A DNA stretch of 64,000 nt from Phialocephala subalpina (lineage: Eukaryota > Ascomycota > Leotiomycetes > Helotiales > Mollisiaceae): NCBI GenBank assembly GCA_900073065.1, contig FJOG01000002.1, positions 2,870,460 to 2,934,459 on the forward strand, in the 5' to 3' direction. Of this stretch, positions 44,381 to 56,165 are shown piece after piece. The position numbers and the translations under genes were made by a program. The first letter of the stretch is position 1; each line of letters begins with the position of its first letter. The notes beneath the pieces were generated by a model. The model had not been told where the DNA came from. It was given only the letters and a program-made list of their open reading frames with translations, and did not search any database.

Positions 44381-45891
44381 ACGGTTCACACCCATAGGAA
44401 AGATGCCACCTTGCGAATAACGGCTTAAATATCTACGACATGGAGTAATCATATCAGACCTGCCATCACTCACTGCCGGCATCTGCGTGGCGACAAAGTC
44501 GTCGAGGCTACTTTAGTGTCTGGTCTAGTGGCAATTGCCGGCTCACGATCGGCCGACCTCTTCTCAACACCTCCATGTTGCCGACATGGTGAGCATCGTG
44601 TTGTGCTCGACTTCATGCCCTCAAAAGGCTACGAAAGGAGCGGCTGATACTCTATACTCTGGACGCTATCCCGCCTTAATCATACAGAATGCTTGGAAGG
44701 CATGCTGAGCTTATTCATGCGCCATAACTATCTCGTATTTCCCCACATTAACAAAGGAAGCGCGAAATCTGGTCACGATGAAGCCGGTCTTTTTGAGCAT
44801 CATAACACCATCTTAGATTATCGTGAGATCTTAACGTTTCACTAATATCCAGAAGTCACCGTACGACAAGGAAGCGTGCCTGCATTCAGCCGCCAACTCT
44901 GTTTCAATAGCACACCGAGGCCAAGAAAGGGATTAGACGAATCAGAATGTTTCATCAGCGGATGAAGACTCAAGAAATCCAGACTCATATAAATCTGGCT
45001 CCTGGCCCGCTCCGTTTCAAGTCGACTTCCCATTGAAAGCAGGAACACATCAGCTCCTGCACGATTTCGGAAGAGAGCGAGCTCATTCTACTCGGATCTT
45101 GCGAGCCTCGAAACGAACCATAACGAACTAAATTTGTCTCCTGTTAAGCGAGTCTCGTGCCTACTATTTGGTCGGAATCAGTTTATACTCTGCTCGTCAC
45201 GTTCTTTGTTTACTATATACTCCTGTTATCCTGTGCAATAGAAGACCTATTATCACATGTTCTGTTTCGGTCGCTTCTGTCAAACAGGCAGATACCTGAG
45301 CAAAGTTGCTAAAGAAGTCGTACCACAATGACACTATTCATATATTGCTTAGCTTCATGGAAGACGTTCTCCGTGGTCGGTTTTGCTCCCGCCGTCACCC
45401 GTTCTTCGGCCGGCTGAACTTTCATCACTTCAGTAGTTGTGACAGTGTACTCAAAGTTCAAGAAAAGCATGAGATCTTCCCCGCGTTCATTAAAACATTG
45501 TGGGGTATGGGCGTGCCGCATCTGGGGAAATGGCGTGGTGCGGTACGACAGTACTTAATTCTGATCGAGGGAAGAAGATACATTGAGTGAGGTTCCTCTG
45601 CATGATTGGCTTCCATTCTCCTGGAGGCTCATTTCTCCTGGCATATTTATAGTCCTGAATCGCTGCATACCTCCTAGCTGTCGTGTTTCGAGACCAGAAG
45701 ATACCTGTTCTGCTACCCAAATTATGTATGTGGTGAAATACTAGTGGGAACTAGTATCGGTCCCAAACTTCCCTCATCCCATTACACTCCCCAACACACA
45801 CAGAAAATCTTCATTCTCTGGCATATTTCCGAATTGCTGGAGAGTTGCCAGTTGTGTCTCGATATCGCCAGATCTTGAGTGTTCAGTCAAG
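44381..45891. other. 1.5-kb intergenic stretch
   Basis: The first 100 bases should be the RAD4 3' UTR and the last 100 the leader of the ferric-reductase gene. Nothing recognisable in between on either strand. Confidence 0.45.
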
Positions 45892-47813
45892 ATGTCCTCA
45901 AACACAACATCTCTTCCTCCGACACCGACACACACATTCACCCCTGCCCAAGAAAATATACTGAACTATACTGAGGGCCTTGCGGGTGTGAACCTACCGC
46001 TCAACGATGTGACTAGGTATTTTCCCTATTCAATTATACTGTCACCCACTGACAGCATATCAGTAATATTATGTACGGGTCGCCCGGGCTGATCGCCATT
46101 GTGATCTTTCTGGCTCGATCTTCCCAAGTAATCGCCAACAGGGTCAGATTATTGTCGACTATAAATGCCCAGAAAGACCAGCAACAATATTGGGCGCGAA
46201 CCGGATCCGTCGTATCATGGATTAAGAAGAATCTTCTAGTTGCTCCATTGATCCATAAGAGACACAACAAAGAAGTCCAGCTGTCCTCGGCTATCAATGT
46301 CGGCACGATCCCAACCCGACTACATACAATATTCTTAGCATTCTATCTTCTCAACAATGTTGCGTTTTGCTGCATGCTCGATTATCGCAATCAGTCCAAG
46401 GCCGTTCTGCTTGCTGAGCTCCGTGGAAGGAGCGGACATTTGGCTACCTATAATATGCTGCCCTTGATCTTGTTTGCTGCACGGAACAACCCATTCGTTG
46501 CTCTCCTCGGTATCTCTTTCGACACATTCAACCTCTTCCATCGCTGGATTGGCAGGGTAGCAGTTGTCGAGGCCATAGTCCACACATTCTGTTAGGGAAT
46601 CAACAATTACGATGCTCGAGGACTTCAAGGACTTGCAGCCCACTTGGACGAAAGACTTTTCTTGATCTATGGTTTAATTTCAACTGTCGCCGTCACAGCC
46701 ATTCTCATTCAATCGGTATCAGTCATCAGACAGGCTGCCTACGAAACCTTTCTTCATCTGCATCAGGCGCTTGCTGCAGCAGCCATCGTTGGTCTGGTTC
46801 TCCACTGCAAAAACGCAAACCTTCCCCAGGTTCCGTTTCTCTATGCACTCATATCTCCCTGGGTAATGGAACGGCTCATCAGACTCGGTCGCATGTTCTA
46901 TCGGCGCGGCGCGACAGTCCATATCAAAGCCCTAGAAGGCGAAGCCTGTCGCCTCACATTCGAAATCCGAGGACGATGGACCAAGAATCCAGGAACTCAC
47001 ATCTACGCCTACATTCCCTCTATCTCCCTCTGGATGTCCCAACCCTTTTCAGTCGCTTGGGTGGAACAGAGCCCGACACGAAATCCGTCCTGGAGCCCAA
47101 CATTGAACCGCCCTACCAGCACAGGAACACTCGTCGAACCCCCCTCCGGGGAAGTTAAGCTAGACTTCCCTCCCCAGCCAAGTAGATCCAAGACAACAAT
47201 CTCCTGTATCATCGCATCCCGCACCGGCATGACAGCCGCTCTCTACCGAAAAGCACGTCAGTCCCCCACTGGTTCGCTTTCCCTATCTGCCTTCGTCGAA
47301 GGACCCTACGGTTCTTCAGAAAACATGAAATACTACGGAACAGTTGTTCTTTTCGCCGGAGGAGTTGGTATCACGCATCAACTTTCCATACTCTACGACC
47401 TCGTATCCGCTTTTGCGGACGGGACATGCGCGACGAGAAAAGCGGTGCTCATCTGGTCTGTTCGGATAAAAGAGCAGTTGGAATGGATCGGTGCTTGGCT
47501 AGATGATATTCTTCATATGTCGAGACGGGAATCCGAACTTAAGGTCTTGCTTTATGTTACGAGAACTACTTTGGGAAGAGAGGAAAGTGGTGCGGTTCTC
47601 AAGGAGATGGGGTTAAGTGAACATATCACGTTTGGGCGTATGAATGTGCAGGCTTTGGTTAGTGGGGAATTCCAGGATAGGGTGGGCGCGATGAGTGTTG
47701 GTGTTTGTGGGCCGGGGGGTTTGGCGGATGATGTTAGGATGGCGACGAGGGGGGTGAGTGGGGAGGGGGGGGGGGGTAACGTGGAATTTTGGGAGGAGAG
47801 CTTTACTTGGTAA
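45892..47813 (+). CDS. Ferric reductase-type transmembrane oxidoreductase (FRE/NOX family), one in-frame stop
   Basis: Exon 1 is 45892..46016 and exon 2 46064..47813 (47-nt intron), a frame of 625 codons interrupted by TAG at 46593..46595. The ferric-reductase membrane domain has the His pairs FHRWIGRVAVVEAIVHT and TFLHLHQALAAAAIVGLVLH, which hold two hemes. The FAD site is SLWMSQPFSVAWV (family HPFT/S). NADPH contacts are FVEGPYGSS, FAGGVGITHQL and CGPGGLADDVRMATR. Such enzymes pass electrons from NADPH across the plasma membrane to Fe(III) or oxygen. The TAG falls where relatives usually have Trp or a polar residue after the heme His. Either the stop is a TGG-to-TAG mutation or a 48-nt intron (46591..46638, GTTAGG...TTGCAG) removes it in frame. 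The 3' end contains a run of twelve G near 47766. Confidence 0.82.
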
Positions 47814-50057
47814 GATTCCTCTCATGGTCTGCTTTTCCGTGTTTATGGGGCCATGACGGCAATTTTTACCTCGTGGGGAAGGCCTGGAGTGTTCGTGTGA
47901 CTGTTGTTTTTAGATTGGGTGGAACGATGGTTGATGGTTGGGATGCAAGACTGCAGTAGGGAGAGGAGGGAGATACCCGACGTCGCATTTGGGTCGTAGA
48001 CGGGTTCGAGGAGATCCAGTCTGGGGAGTAGGGGAGGAAGTGTGGTTAATATGCGGATGTTTATATTGCGCATTGGATTCCGGTAGTTCTTTCCAGATGG
48101 CCCCACGATTGCATATGGATGATATAGATATGAATATGAGCATGTACTATGTGGATTCTCTTTATCTCTGAACGTGTTTGGAGGATGGGTTGAAGAAGGG
48201 AGTCATCGCTGGGTAAGGGTCACGTGAGCGTTCCTTCTTTTCAGGGGAGGAAGGAGGCGTTCGACTTTCACATTACCGCATCCTTGTTAAATCTAATTCA
48301 TTGACACATAAGCTGCCTGCTCGTGTACACGAGAGGCAAGAAATGTGCCTCTAATTACCATATAATAAAAATTGAAGTCACAAGATATGCGAGCNNNNNN
48401 NNNNNNNNNNNNNNNNNNNNNNNNNNNNNNNNNNNNNNNNNNNNNNNNNNNNNNNNNNNNNNNNNNNNNNNNNNNNNNNNNNNNNNNNNNNNNNNNNNNN
48501 NNNNNNNNNNNNNNNNNNNNNNNNNNNNNNNNNNNNNNNNNNNNNNNNNNNNNNNNNNNNNNNNNNNNNNNNNNNNNNNNNNNNNNNNNNNNNNNNNNNN
48601 NNNNNNNNNNNNNNNNNNNNNNNNNNNNNNNNNNNNNNNNNNNNNNNNNNNNNNNNNNNNNNNNNNNNNNNNNNNNNNNNNNNNNNNNNNNNNNNNNNNN
48701 NNNNNNNNNNNNNNNNNNNNNNNNNNNNNNNNNNNNNNNNNNNNNNNNNNNNNNNNNNNNNNNNNNNNNNNNNNNNNNNNNNNNNNNNNNNNNNNNNNNN
48801 NNNNNNNNNNNNNNNNNNNNNNNNNNNNNNNNNNNNNNNNNNNNNNNNNNNNNNNNNNNNNNNNNNNNNNNNNNNNNNNNNNNNNNNNNNNNNNNNNNNN
48901 NNNNNNNNNNNNNNNNNNNNNNNNNNNNNNNNNNNNNNNNNNNNNNNNNNNNNNNNNNNNNNNNNNNNNNNNNNNNNNNNNNNNNNNNNNNNNNNNNNNN
49001 NNNNNNNNNNNNNNNNNNNNNNNNNNNNNNNNNNNNNNNNNNNNNNNNNNNNNNNNNNNTGTATCATCATGCTCGCTCGACCTTCTTGATTCCTCCTTTC
49101 TAAATTCAAGCATGAAACATATTTTCGGCCTCGAAAATACAAAGTCATCATTTCCTTGTTAGCATGGTAAATGCTGTCCTTAGTCTCGATTTAAGTCTTC
49201 TGAACTGATCTGGGACCAGTCATTCATTGAGTACCACGACTCACATTCACTCCTTAAGCGACTAAGGGAATCACGAAGCGAGGCTGATGAGTACTATAAA
49301 AACAAGTTCCTCACCCATTGAGTTCAAGCACGAAGAACACGAAGAAGAAGGAGTCGAAGAGGACGCCAAGATCAGCAAGGAGTAAGAAGGCTCACCTGGA
49401 CCTCCAGGTCACAGTCTGGTTCATAGTCGCTATTGCATTTTCCTGGTAGTTGAAATGGCGATGATCGGGCATGTATATCAGGAACTCATAAGTTCGAATG
49501 AGAATCAGCATTTTGACAACAGCAGAAGAGTTGACAACGATATTAGCATCAACGAGGAGATGAAAAGAATATGGAGAATACTTGAAACAGCCAGGTTTGT
49601 GAATGGAGCAGATTTGAACGGTTTGTTGAAGAATTAACGGATATTGATGGATGGAAGAAGATGGAGCGGGAGCGGGGCGGGGCGGCACGGGGAATCTAGC
49701 TGCAGGACGGACAAGATTTTGTTGTTAGACTGCATCTTGGATTTGGAGGGAAGCCGAGGTATCAGTTCTGGTTGCCACCTACTCTGGCAATTCATATGCT
49801 ACATCTCTTGAAAGCAATTGATTGATGCTCATCTGTGTCATGCTTCCTCGCTACAGCTGGTGCAAGATACAAAGTCGTGTAGAACATTCTCTCCAAACGC
49901 CTCTCCTGTACATCTAGCGAACAAAGCCGTCTAATTGTGATGCTGTTGACGTGAACCGGCACATCATGCCTCCACCTGCGCCTCTTGTGATCATTACCAA
50001 GACATATCATTACCTACCATATTCCATATCCACAGCAAATGCTCCAAGTCCAGCTCC
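47814..50057. other. Intergenic stretch containing an assembly gap
   Basis: No supported gene on either side of the gap. A CACGTGA motif occurs near 48221. The 300 bases before 50058 belong to the 3' flank of the type III PKS gene. Confidence 0.4.
48395..49059. other. Assembly gap (665 N)
   Basis: Unknown sequence of 665 N. It breaks no gene that I can recognise. Confidence 0.99.
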
Positions 50058-51606
50058 TCAATCAAGCTCAACCCCATTCAACGCTTCTGCTAGGCTGTCC
50101 GTCTCCGGTAGCTTGTCACCTTGCTCGGGAAGTTCTGGATGGACCGTAGTTAACTTCTCGCCTAACTCCCTTTCCTGTTCCTTCACTTTCTCAATCTCCG
50201 CCTCCAACTCCTCCGGTTCCGCCTCTCCCTCGCTCCTGGAGCCCTCACTCTCCGTCTCCGGCGGCGTAGCCTCACCACCTGCCCCTTTCTGCAGAACCCT
50301 TGGGACATGACTTAAATTCCTCTTCAACAAACACATCTCGACCGCAATCCCCGGTCCAAACGCCGCTCCCACCACGAAATCCTTAACTTTCCCCCCAGGC
50401 GCAATCTCATCCATATCTTTCTGTCTCAATCTATCCATCACCGAAAAGATCGTCGCTGAGGATGAATTCCCGTGGTTAATGTATGTATCGTATGAGGCGC
50501 GCATGTGTTCGGGCGATATGGACATTGCGCGCTCGACGCCGGAGAGAATTGTTGCACCGCCGGGGTGGAGGGCCCAGTCGAAGTCGGCGGCGGATTTGTA
50601 GTTGGGCGGAAGGTTTGGGAGTGTGGAGAGGAGGTCGTGGAAGGCTGGGGCCACGACGGAGGCTGCGAGCTTTGGGACGCGGGGGGAGAGGACGACTTTC
50701 CATCCTGTTGCCAATGTCAATTTTCTCGTTCTTCTGAGATGGAAGCATGCGCACTTACCTAGCGGATCAACATCAAAACCCAAATCCTCCTCCGTATCAG
50801 GAATGACCCTATGATCCCACCCCAACAACTCATACACCGGTTCTTCATCCTCACCTCCAATCCCATTACTCAGTATACACGCACTCGCACAATCACTAAA
50901 CAGCATAACCCCAATCCTCGTCTCTTGTAGCTCATTTATGCTATCCAACTCACTCCGACACAATAGACTCGAAATCTCCAACGCAATGACCAACGCCCTC
51001 GCTTTCTTTCCCCGAAAACTAGCTCCAAGCGCCAAATTCGCAGCAGTGCGCAAACTCGCCAATCCACCTGAACATCCAATGCCATGCAACAAGACTTTTT
51101 CCACAGGTTGTGTAACTCCCAGCGCTTTGCAAACATAATGATCGAAGCCGGGATTCGCGCTATTTGTGCAGGTAGTGGAAACGACGTGCGTTATGTCTGT
51201 AGGTAAGAGTCGTGCTTCATGGAGGGCTTTTCGAGCAGCGGTCACTGCGAGCGCGACGCCGTCTTTGAGGAAGATAGAGCAGAGTTCTGCGATTGTGGGC
51301 GCGCGGTCCATGTTCGCCATAGGGTGGTCGACGGTACCGATTGCAGAGCGGGTGTCGATTCCTGTGTATTGGTTTATGGTGCGGATTTTTCTCATTCTGT
51401 GAGAAGGGTGAGTGATGCTTGAGTGTGGGGGTGAGGGGTAGAGGGACAAACGCTGGTGTATCTGGGTAGTGACGGTCGCAGAGGATGTCGACGGCTGAGG
51501 GTTCGAGGAGGAAGGGAGGGTATTCTGTTCCTATTCCCGTAATTGAGAGGTTGAGGTCTCCAAACTGGTTTTTAGTCCCGTTCTGGGACGTCCTTGATGG
51601 TGACAT
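50058..51606 (-). CDS. Type III polyketide synthase (chalcone/alkylresorcinol synthase-like)
   Basis: Exons 51606..51452, 51396..50759 and 50704..50058 join in phase to give 479 residues. These enzymes extend an acyl-CoA starter with malonyl-CoA and cyclise it to resorcinols, resorcylic acids or pyrones in the cytosol. The catalytic triad is visible with normal spacing: Cys160 in LHGIGCSGG, His311 in WALHPGGATIL and Asn344 in INHGNSSSATI. Also seen are VVSTTCTNSANPGFD and GAAFGPGIAVEMCL, the C-terminal GFGPG-type loop. The protein is about 60-90 residues longer than typical fungal members owing to a Glu-rich coiled tail (EELEAEIEKVKEQERELGEK). The second intron (54 nt, 50705..50758) is a multiple of three and contains no stop, so retention would insert 18 residues. 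Neighbours (P450, methyltransferase-like, membrane protein) suggest a biosynthetic cluster. Confidence 0.92.
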
Positions 51607-52581
51607 GTTGGCGACGTGAATGTTGAATTGCAGTTGTCAATTGGTGTTTTGAAGCTGTATGTAGAGGTAAAGCTCTCTGTTGTGACGGGATCAAATCAAA
51701 GAGACGACCAGCACAGCAATCGAAATGTCTTGGGATCAAGCACACGAGCACGCTATACCGAGGCTGATACAACACAGTGGCGGTGCAGCAACATGCAGAT
51801 TCGAAGACGGGAATCCCAAGCTCCTGATGCAGGTGGATCCTCAATCGTGGAGTGGTCCTGGAGGCGAACGAGTGTGGAGGGGTCGATTACGAAGACGCAA
51901 TTCTGATTTTGATGAGACAAGACCAAGTTGTTCCTGAGAACAGTGACGTCTATGGCTTCGTGGACCAAGACAGTACTTTTGCTTCTTGGTTATGTTTGAT
52001 AAGAAAGATGGAATTGTTCTCAACAAAAATAGTGCAGCGAAAGGAATAGTAGAGAACTGTCACCGCGACTTGGCACAGCTGCAGTTAGACCTTGATGATT
52101 GCAAGGATTGGCAACACCTGCAGCAGAGAGTGTTTTGGACTTAGTCTAGATGAGGTTAGCCTGATGCAGCATCCTTGAACCATTTCAGGAACATGAGACC
52201 ATCACCAAAGTGAAGATGTCATCTTTCTCAGCAAGAATAAACAACACGTGATGCTAAAAGGAGAGCAAATTTGAGGATGGCGAAGAGGAAGACTGTTGAC
52301 GTGTCGCTAATCAAGTCTTCATGCGAAATGCGACGCACCAAGACAAAGAAAGATCCGGGGTCGCCAACAAAAAGACATAAAAGCCGACGTACGGACAACT
52401 ACGGACAAATACCAAACCCCTCCAAATGCGCCGTAATCACAGCAACCCGATAGGCTCCCCGTATCTCAGCCCCTCTTTTTAAACCTGCAGACGATGCACC
52501 CGCAACCGAATGTCACACTAGGCTTCATTCAACCATATCTTACAACCCTCCTCCAACACCACCACCAATACTCAACACAAC
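51607..52581. other. Divergent region between type III PKS and small membrane protein
   Basis: 975 bp without a supported gene; must hold both promoters. The last 130 bases are a CA/TC-rich leader. A direct repeat with CGG triplets lies at 52391..52408. Confidence 0.5.
52391..52408 (+). promoter_or_regulatory. Direct repeat ACGGACAA x2, possible Zn2Cys6 site
   Basis: ACGGACAA occurs at 52391..52398 and again at 52401..52408, a 10-bp period that places the two CGG triplets on the same helical face. Many fungal Zn2Cys6 activators of gene clusters bind paired CGG triplets. It lies about 190 bp upstream of the small membrane gene and 790 bp upstream of the PKS. Binding is only inferred. Confidence 0.3.
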
Positions 52582-52965
52582 ATGGCAGTCCTAGGCAGAT
52601 TACCCTTCCACATCCACATCCTAGTTGAGCTCCCCGCCTCCCTAAACTTCTTCTTCAACCCCTCAGACCAACTGCCTTCACCAGCCCCGCAAGCACATAC
52701 TATTATCAAGCAATACGCCGTATTACTGCTAGTTTCGAACCTCATTGCGCTTATTTTTGTTGTGAGGCCGTTGGACAGGACGAGTAGGAATGTGGCGGGG
52801 GCGTTGGCGGTTTATCATTTGGCACCGTTGGTGAGGGCTTTGGGGAGGATTGGGAGGGGGGATTTGGGTGGAGGGTTGGGGGGTCCGGTGGTTCATGCAG
52901 TGGTCCATGGAGTGGCATTGTTCGGGCTGTTTGGATTGTGGTGGGGAAAGCATCGGAGGAGGTGA
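52582..52965 (+). CDS. Small four-helix membrane protein, conserved-looking, function unknown
   Basis: A single exon of 127 residues, start context CAACATGG. It opens with LGRLPFHIHILVELPASLNF, which reads as a well-conserved block, then a loop FNPSDQLPSPAPQ. Three hydrophobic segments follow: YAVLLLVSNLIALIFVV, VAGALAVYHLAPLVRAL and VVHAVVHGVALFGLFGLWW. Two His lie in the last one. The end KHRRR is basic and cytosolic. I do not recognise a named family; size and His content recall DUF-type four-helix membrane proteins. It is divergent from the PKS and 176 bp from the 3' end of the methyltransferase-like gene, so it is part of the candidate cluster by position only. Confidence 0.72.
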   Translation: MAVLGRLPFHIHILVELPASLNFFFNPSDQLPSPAPQAHTIIKQYAVLLLVSNLIALIFVVRPLDRTSRNVAGALAVYHLAPLVRALGRIGRGDLGGGLGGPVVHAVVHGVALFGLFGLWWGKHRRR

Positions 52966-53141
52966 TGAGAATGTTGAGATAGACGGGAATACAATGAAGA
53001 TGTCTGAGCTGTGACCTGGGATCGAGATGAAAGGTGACAGTGAAGTTTGTGTGACAATAGCATCAAGCTACCTCATAGTGTACAATGGCAGTACTATATC
53101 TTCGACTCTCGTAGCACCGTATACTCTAGCCTATGTTCCGT

Positions 53142-54185
53142 CTATTGCTTAACCCCAATAACCCAAGTCATATACCCCGTAGGAAAGGTATGCTGTTCCT
53201 GCCCGCTCTTGACCGTCCACCCATCACAACTGGCACCACACTCTTTCATTAGCGCCTGAACCTCCTCCGAAGTCCTCGTTCTTAGCGACGAAATAAACCC
53301 ATCAAATACCAGGACGAATGGTATTATGGGAATAATGTATGTGAAGAAAAGATGTCCAGGAGATCTCCAGAAATAGAACGGTGTGATGCCGAGCATCATA
53401 ATTCCCATGGCGATCATGGTAATTAGAGACGAGAATGTCCGTTCTTGAAGTTCGAAGATTCTATAGATGAAAGGTTAGCATTTAAAGATATAGCAATTGG
53501 ACATTCAGTGACGTACCCAAAACCATCAGCAGTCTCAATCGTATTCCTCAAAATATCCATCCCCAACTTATCCTCAAAATGATGAAACGCCAAATTATAA
53601 AGTCTGAAAATCTTCTTCCCCTCTCCCTTATTGCCCTCCAAACTCCTCGGCGCATTCGCAGCATCCACCGGCTCAGCAACAAAACTCAAATGCTCACTCC
53701 GTTTCGCAGCTTCCGTCCAATCTGGTATATGGGGATGGATGTCTGTCAACACGAACTTCACAGCTCTATTGTCCATACCCGTTTCTCGCAGTCCTGGTGA
53801 TCGAGGTGTGAGGCCTTTGGGTGCACTGGCGGATGAAGTGAAAGGTGAAGAAGGAACGCGGGCAGAGAGTTGGGCGTTTAAGTCTCGTTCAATGAATGGT
53901 GTAGGTCCTCCTGCGCCGGCGCAAAAATCGACGTAAGTGTAGGATGTAACATTATCGCTAAGAACGCGATAGAGTGTACTTGTTACGAGTTGGGCGGGTG
54001 AAGCTTTTTGGAGGATGGGGACGCGGAATGTCCAGCAGAGAGTGAGGCAGGATTGGACCTTTTCGCGGAGGTATTGTGGGAACCTGTTTTACAGTTAGTT
54101 ATTGCGCAATTGAATGAATTGGATGTTTGTACCAAGCTTGGTCATTGATTTCGTAGAAGTGTATGCGGGGGCATAATAAAACCAT
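53142..54185 (-). CDS. Methyltransferase-like protein with C-terminal membrane hairpin
   Basis: Exons 54185..54133, 54083..53517 and 53460..53142 join in phase to give 312 residues. After a short lead (FYEINDQAWFPQYLREKVQ), the block YTYVDFCAGAGGPTPFIE is a SAM-binding motif I (E/DxxxGxG-like). It is followed by KFVLTDIHPHIPDW, the acidic end of strand 2, and FRLYNLAFHHFEDKL, the strand 4/motif post I position. This order fits a Class I methyltransferase fold. The last 90 residues carry two hydrophobic stretches (IAMGIMMLGITPFYFW and FFTYIIPIIPFVLVFDGFI), so it is likely anchored to a membrane. Fungal relatives are, as far as I recall, annotated only as hypothetical. Next to a PKS and P450 it could methylate a phenolic product, but that is inference. 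Confidence 0.7.
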
Positions 54186-54366
54186 TTTGAATTGATTTTG
54201 GGAAGAGGAAGAGAAGTGATGAACACTGCATGTGAAGGTTGCGTACATTTATAGTGACAGGGCTGAGCGAATGAAACGAGGCTAGCTGCCAAGCTCAAAC
54301 GAGGTCCTAGCTTCTTTCCCAACTTCCTCCGAGGTTCCTTCACACTTTTTATACCATGTTTTCGTG

Positions 54367-56165
54367 ATGCATTCGACGACTCTATCACTGCTCGTAGGCA
54401 TTGCTACGATATTCCTTTTCTACGTGCTCAGAACTCCCAAGCTGAGACGAAATGGACAGCCACTGAGGTATGCTTGTCTCAAGTCAATTCAACGCGCCCC
54501 ACCTCGTCACATGTCATGCCACATTTCGATTCTTTTCTTTTTTGGGGGGAGGGGGGTTTGCTTCGATTCTATTATTGTCTGGATTATCATGAAATGTGCT
54601 GATCTGAATCTAGACGGCCACCAAATACACTACCCCTCGTTGGAAATGGAATCCTCTTCTTACAGGATCGCCACAAGCTGTTCTCATGGTTTGTGAAGTG
54701 TGAACAGCAATTTGGGTTCGAGACCTTCCAGATATCAGTACCATCTCTACCTCCAGGGGTCGTGATCAATGACCCGGAAAACCTCGAATATGTGTTCAAG
54801 AATGAGGGCATCTTTACGAAGGGCGACTTCTTCAAAAGAAGGTCATGGGATCTATTTGGTATGTGAATTCTGTCCACGGTATGTAAGCATTAAATCTCAC
54901 CAAAATAGGTAATGGCATCATCAACGCTGATGGTGATCTCTGGAAGGTCCAGCGGAAAGCAGGGTTGAACTTCCTCAGCAATGCCAACCTGAAAGTTCTA
55001 ACAGATGTTGCACTGCCTGAGTACCTGGACAGAACGATTCGGGATCTTCAAGAGAAGGATGCTGGGTCAATTGTTGATCTCGAGGAAGTACTTCACGAGC
55101 TCACGACTCAGATCATGGGACAGATGGCATATAATGTGAGCTGGCCCACCTATCCATCAAATACACATCATTTCTGACATTCTAGATGAACATACATAAT
55201 TCCGATCCATTTTCGAAGTCATTTGATTTTGCTTCGGGAGCGACGGGAAAGAGGTTCCAGAATCCGCTCTGGCAGATCACAGAGATCTTCTTAGGCAGAG
55301 AATTCCGAGAGTCTGTTGCAAGAGTAAAAGCATTTGGTTCAATGCTCGTAGCGAATGCTGTCGAGGCTAGGAAAGTCGAACAGAATGCTGAATCGAAGAC
55401 CTCATTCGGTCAGGTATCAGGGAGTCTGATCAACTCTCTCCTAGACTCCATCGATGATCAAGAGATGGTGGCAGACGCTGCCTTGAATTATCTCTCTGCA
55501 GGTGAGTACATTGCAACAAGGTTCTGAGTCAGTAAGCTGACATCTGACCAGGTCGAGATACAACTGCTCAAGCATTGACCTGGACGTTCTATCTCCTCAT
55601 GCGAAATCCAGCCATCGCAGAGGCTGCCCGAAAGGATGTGTCTGATTATGTTGGGCCTTTGAATGGGAGCAGCGGCTCTCAAACTCGGGTCATTTTCGAC
55701 TCGGCCAAGCTCCACTCAACAGCTTTGCCATACATAGCAGCCATTTTCTACGAGGCTTTGCGACTTTACCCGCCCGTCCCTTTCGAGCTAAAGCAATGCG
55801 GCAAGGCGACGACACTCCCTGATGGAACTTTCCTACCCAAAGATGCCGTCCTATTGTGGTGCACTTGGGCCATGAATAGATCAAGATTGATCTGGGGTGA
55901 CGATGCTGATGAGTTCAAGCCTGAGAGGTGGCTTGAGAATGGAAGTCTGGTATCAAAGACCGCGTTCGAATATCCAGTCTTCAATGGAGGCCCGAGGACA
56001 TGCTTGGGCAAGAAGATGGCAGAGTCGGTAGCTATTCAAGTCATTGCTACCCTGGTCTTGAAATTCGACTTCGAGCCCATCGATAGGAAGGAGCGCGTAA
56101 GCAAGAACAGCCTGACATTGCCTATGGAAGGAGGTCTGCCATGTCGCGTGAGCTCGCATCGCTGA
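54367..56165 (+). CDS. Cytochrome P450, CYP52-clan-like
   Basis: Exons 54367..54467, 54614..54858, 54909..55135, 55186..55501 and 55552..56165 join in phase to give 500 residues. An N-terminal ER anchor (LSLLVGIATIFLFYVL) is followed by the Pro-rich hinge RRPPNTLPLVGNG. P450 landmarks are AGRDTTA (I helix, about 296-302), EALR at 364-367 (ExxR), FKPERW (PERF-type) and FNGGPRTCLG with heme Cys447. FNGGPR.CLG together with the DPENLEYVFKNEG region resembles fatty-acid and alkane hydroxylases of the CYP52 clan (CYP52, CYP539 and relatives). Substrate is therefore likely a fatty acyl or alkyl chain. Being 3-5 kb from a type III PKS, it may oxidise the PKS product's side chain; this is inference. 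The first intron (146 nt) contains a G/T homopolymer run. Confidence 0.93.

Noticed and set aside
48323..49162. Long frames running through N at 48395-49059
   Set aside because: They consist almost entirely of unknown bases; no coding claim possible.
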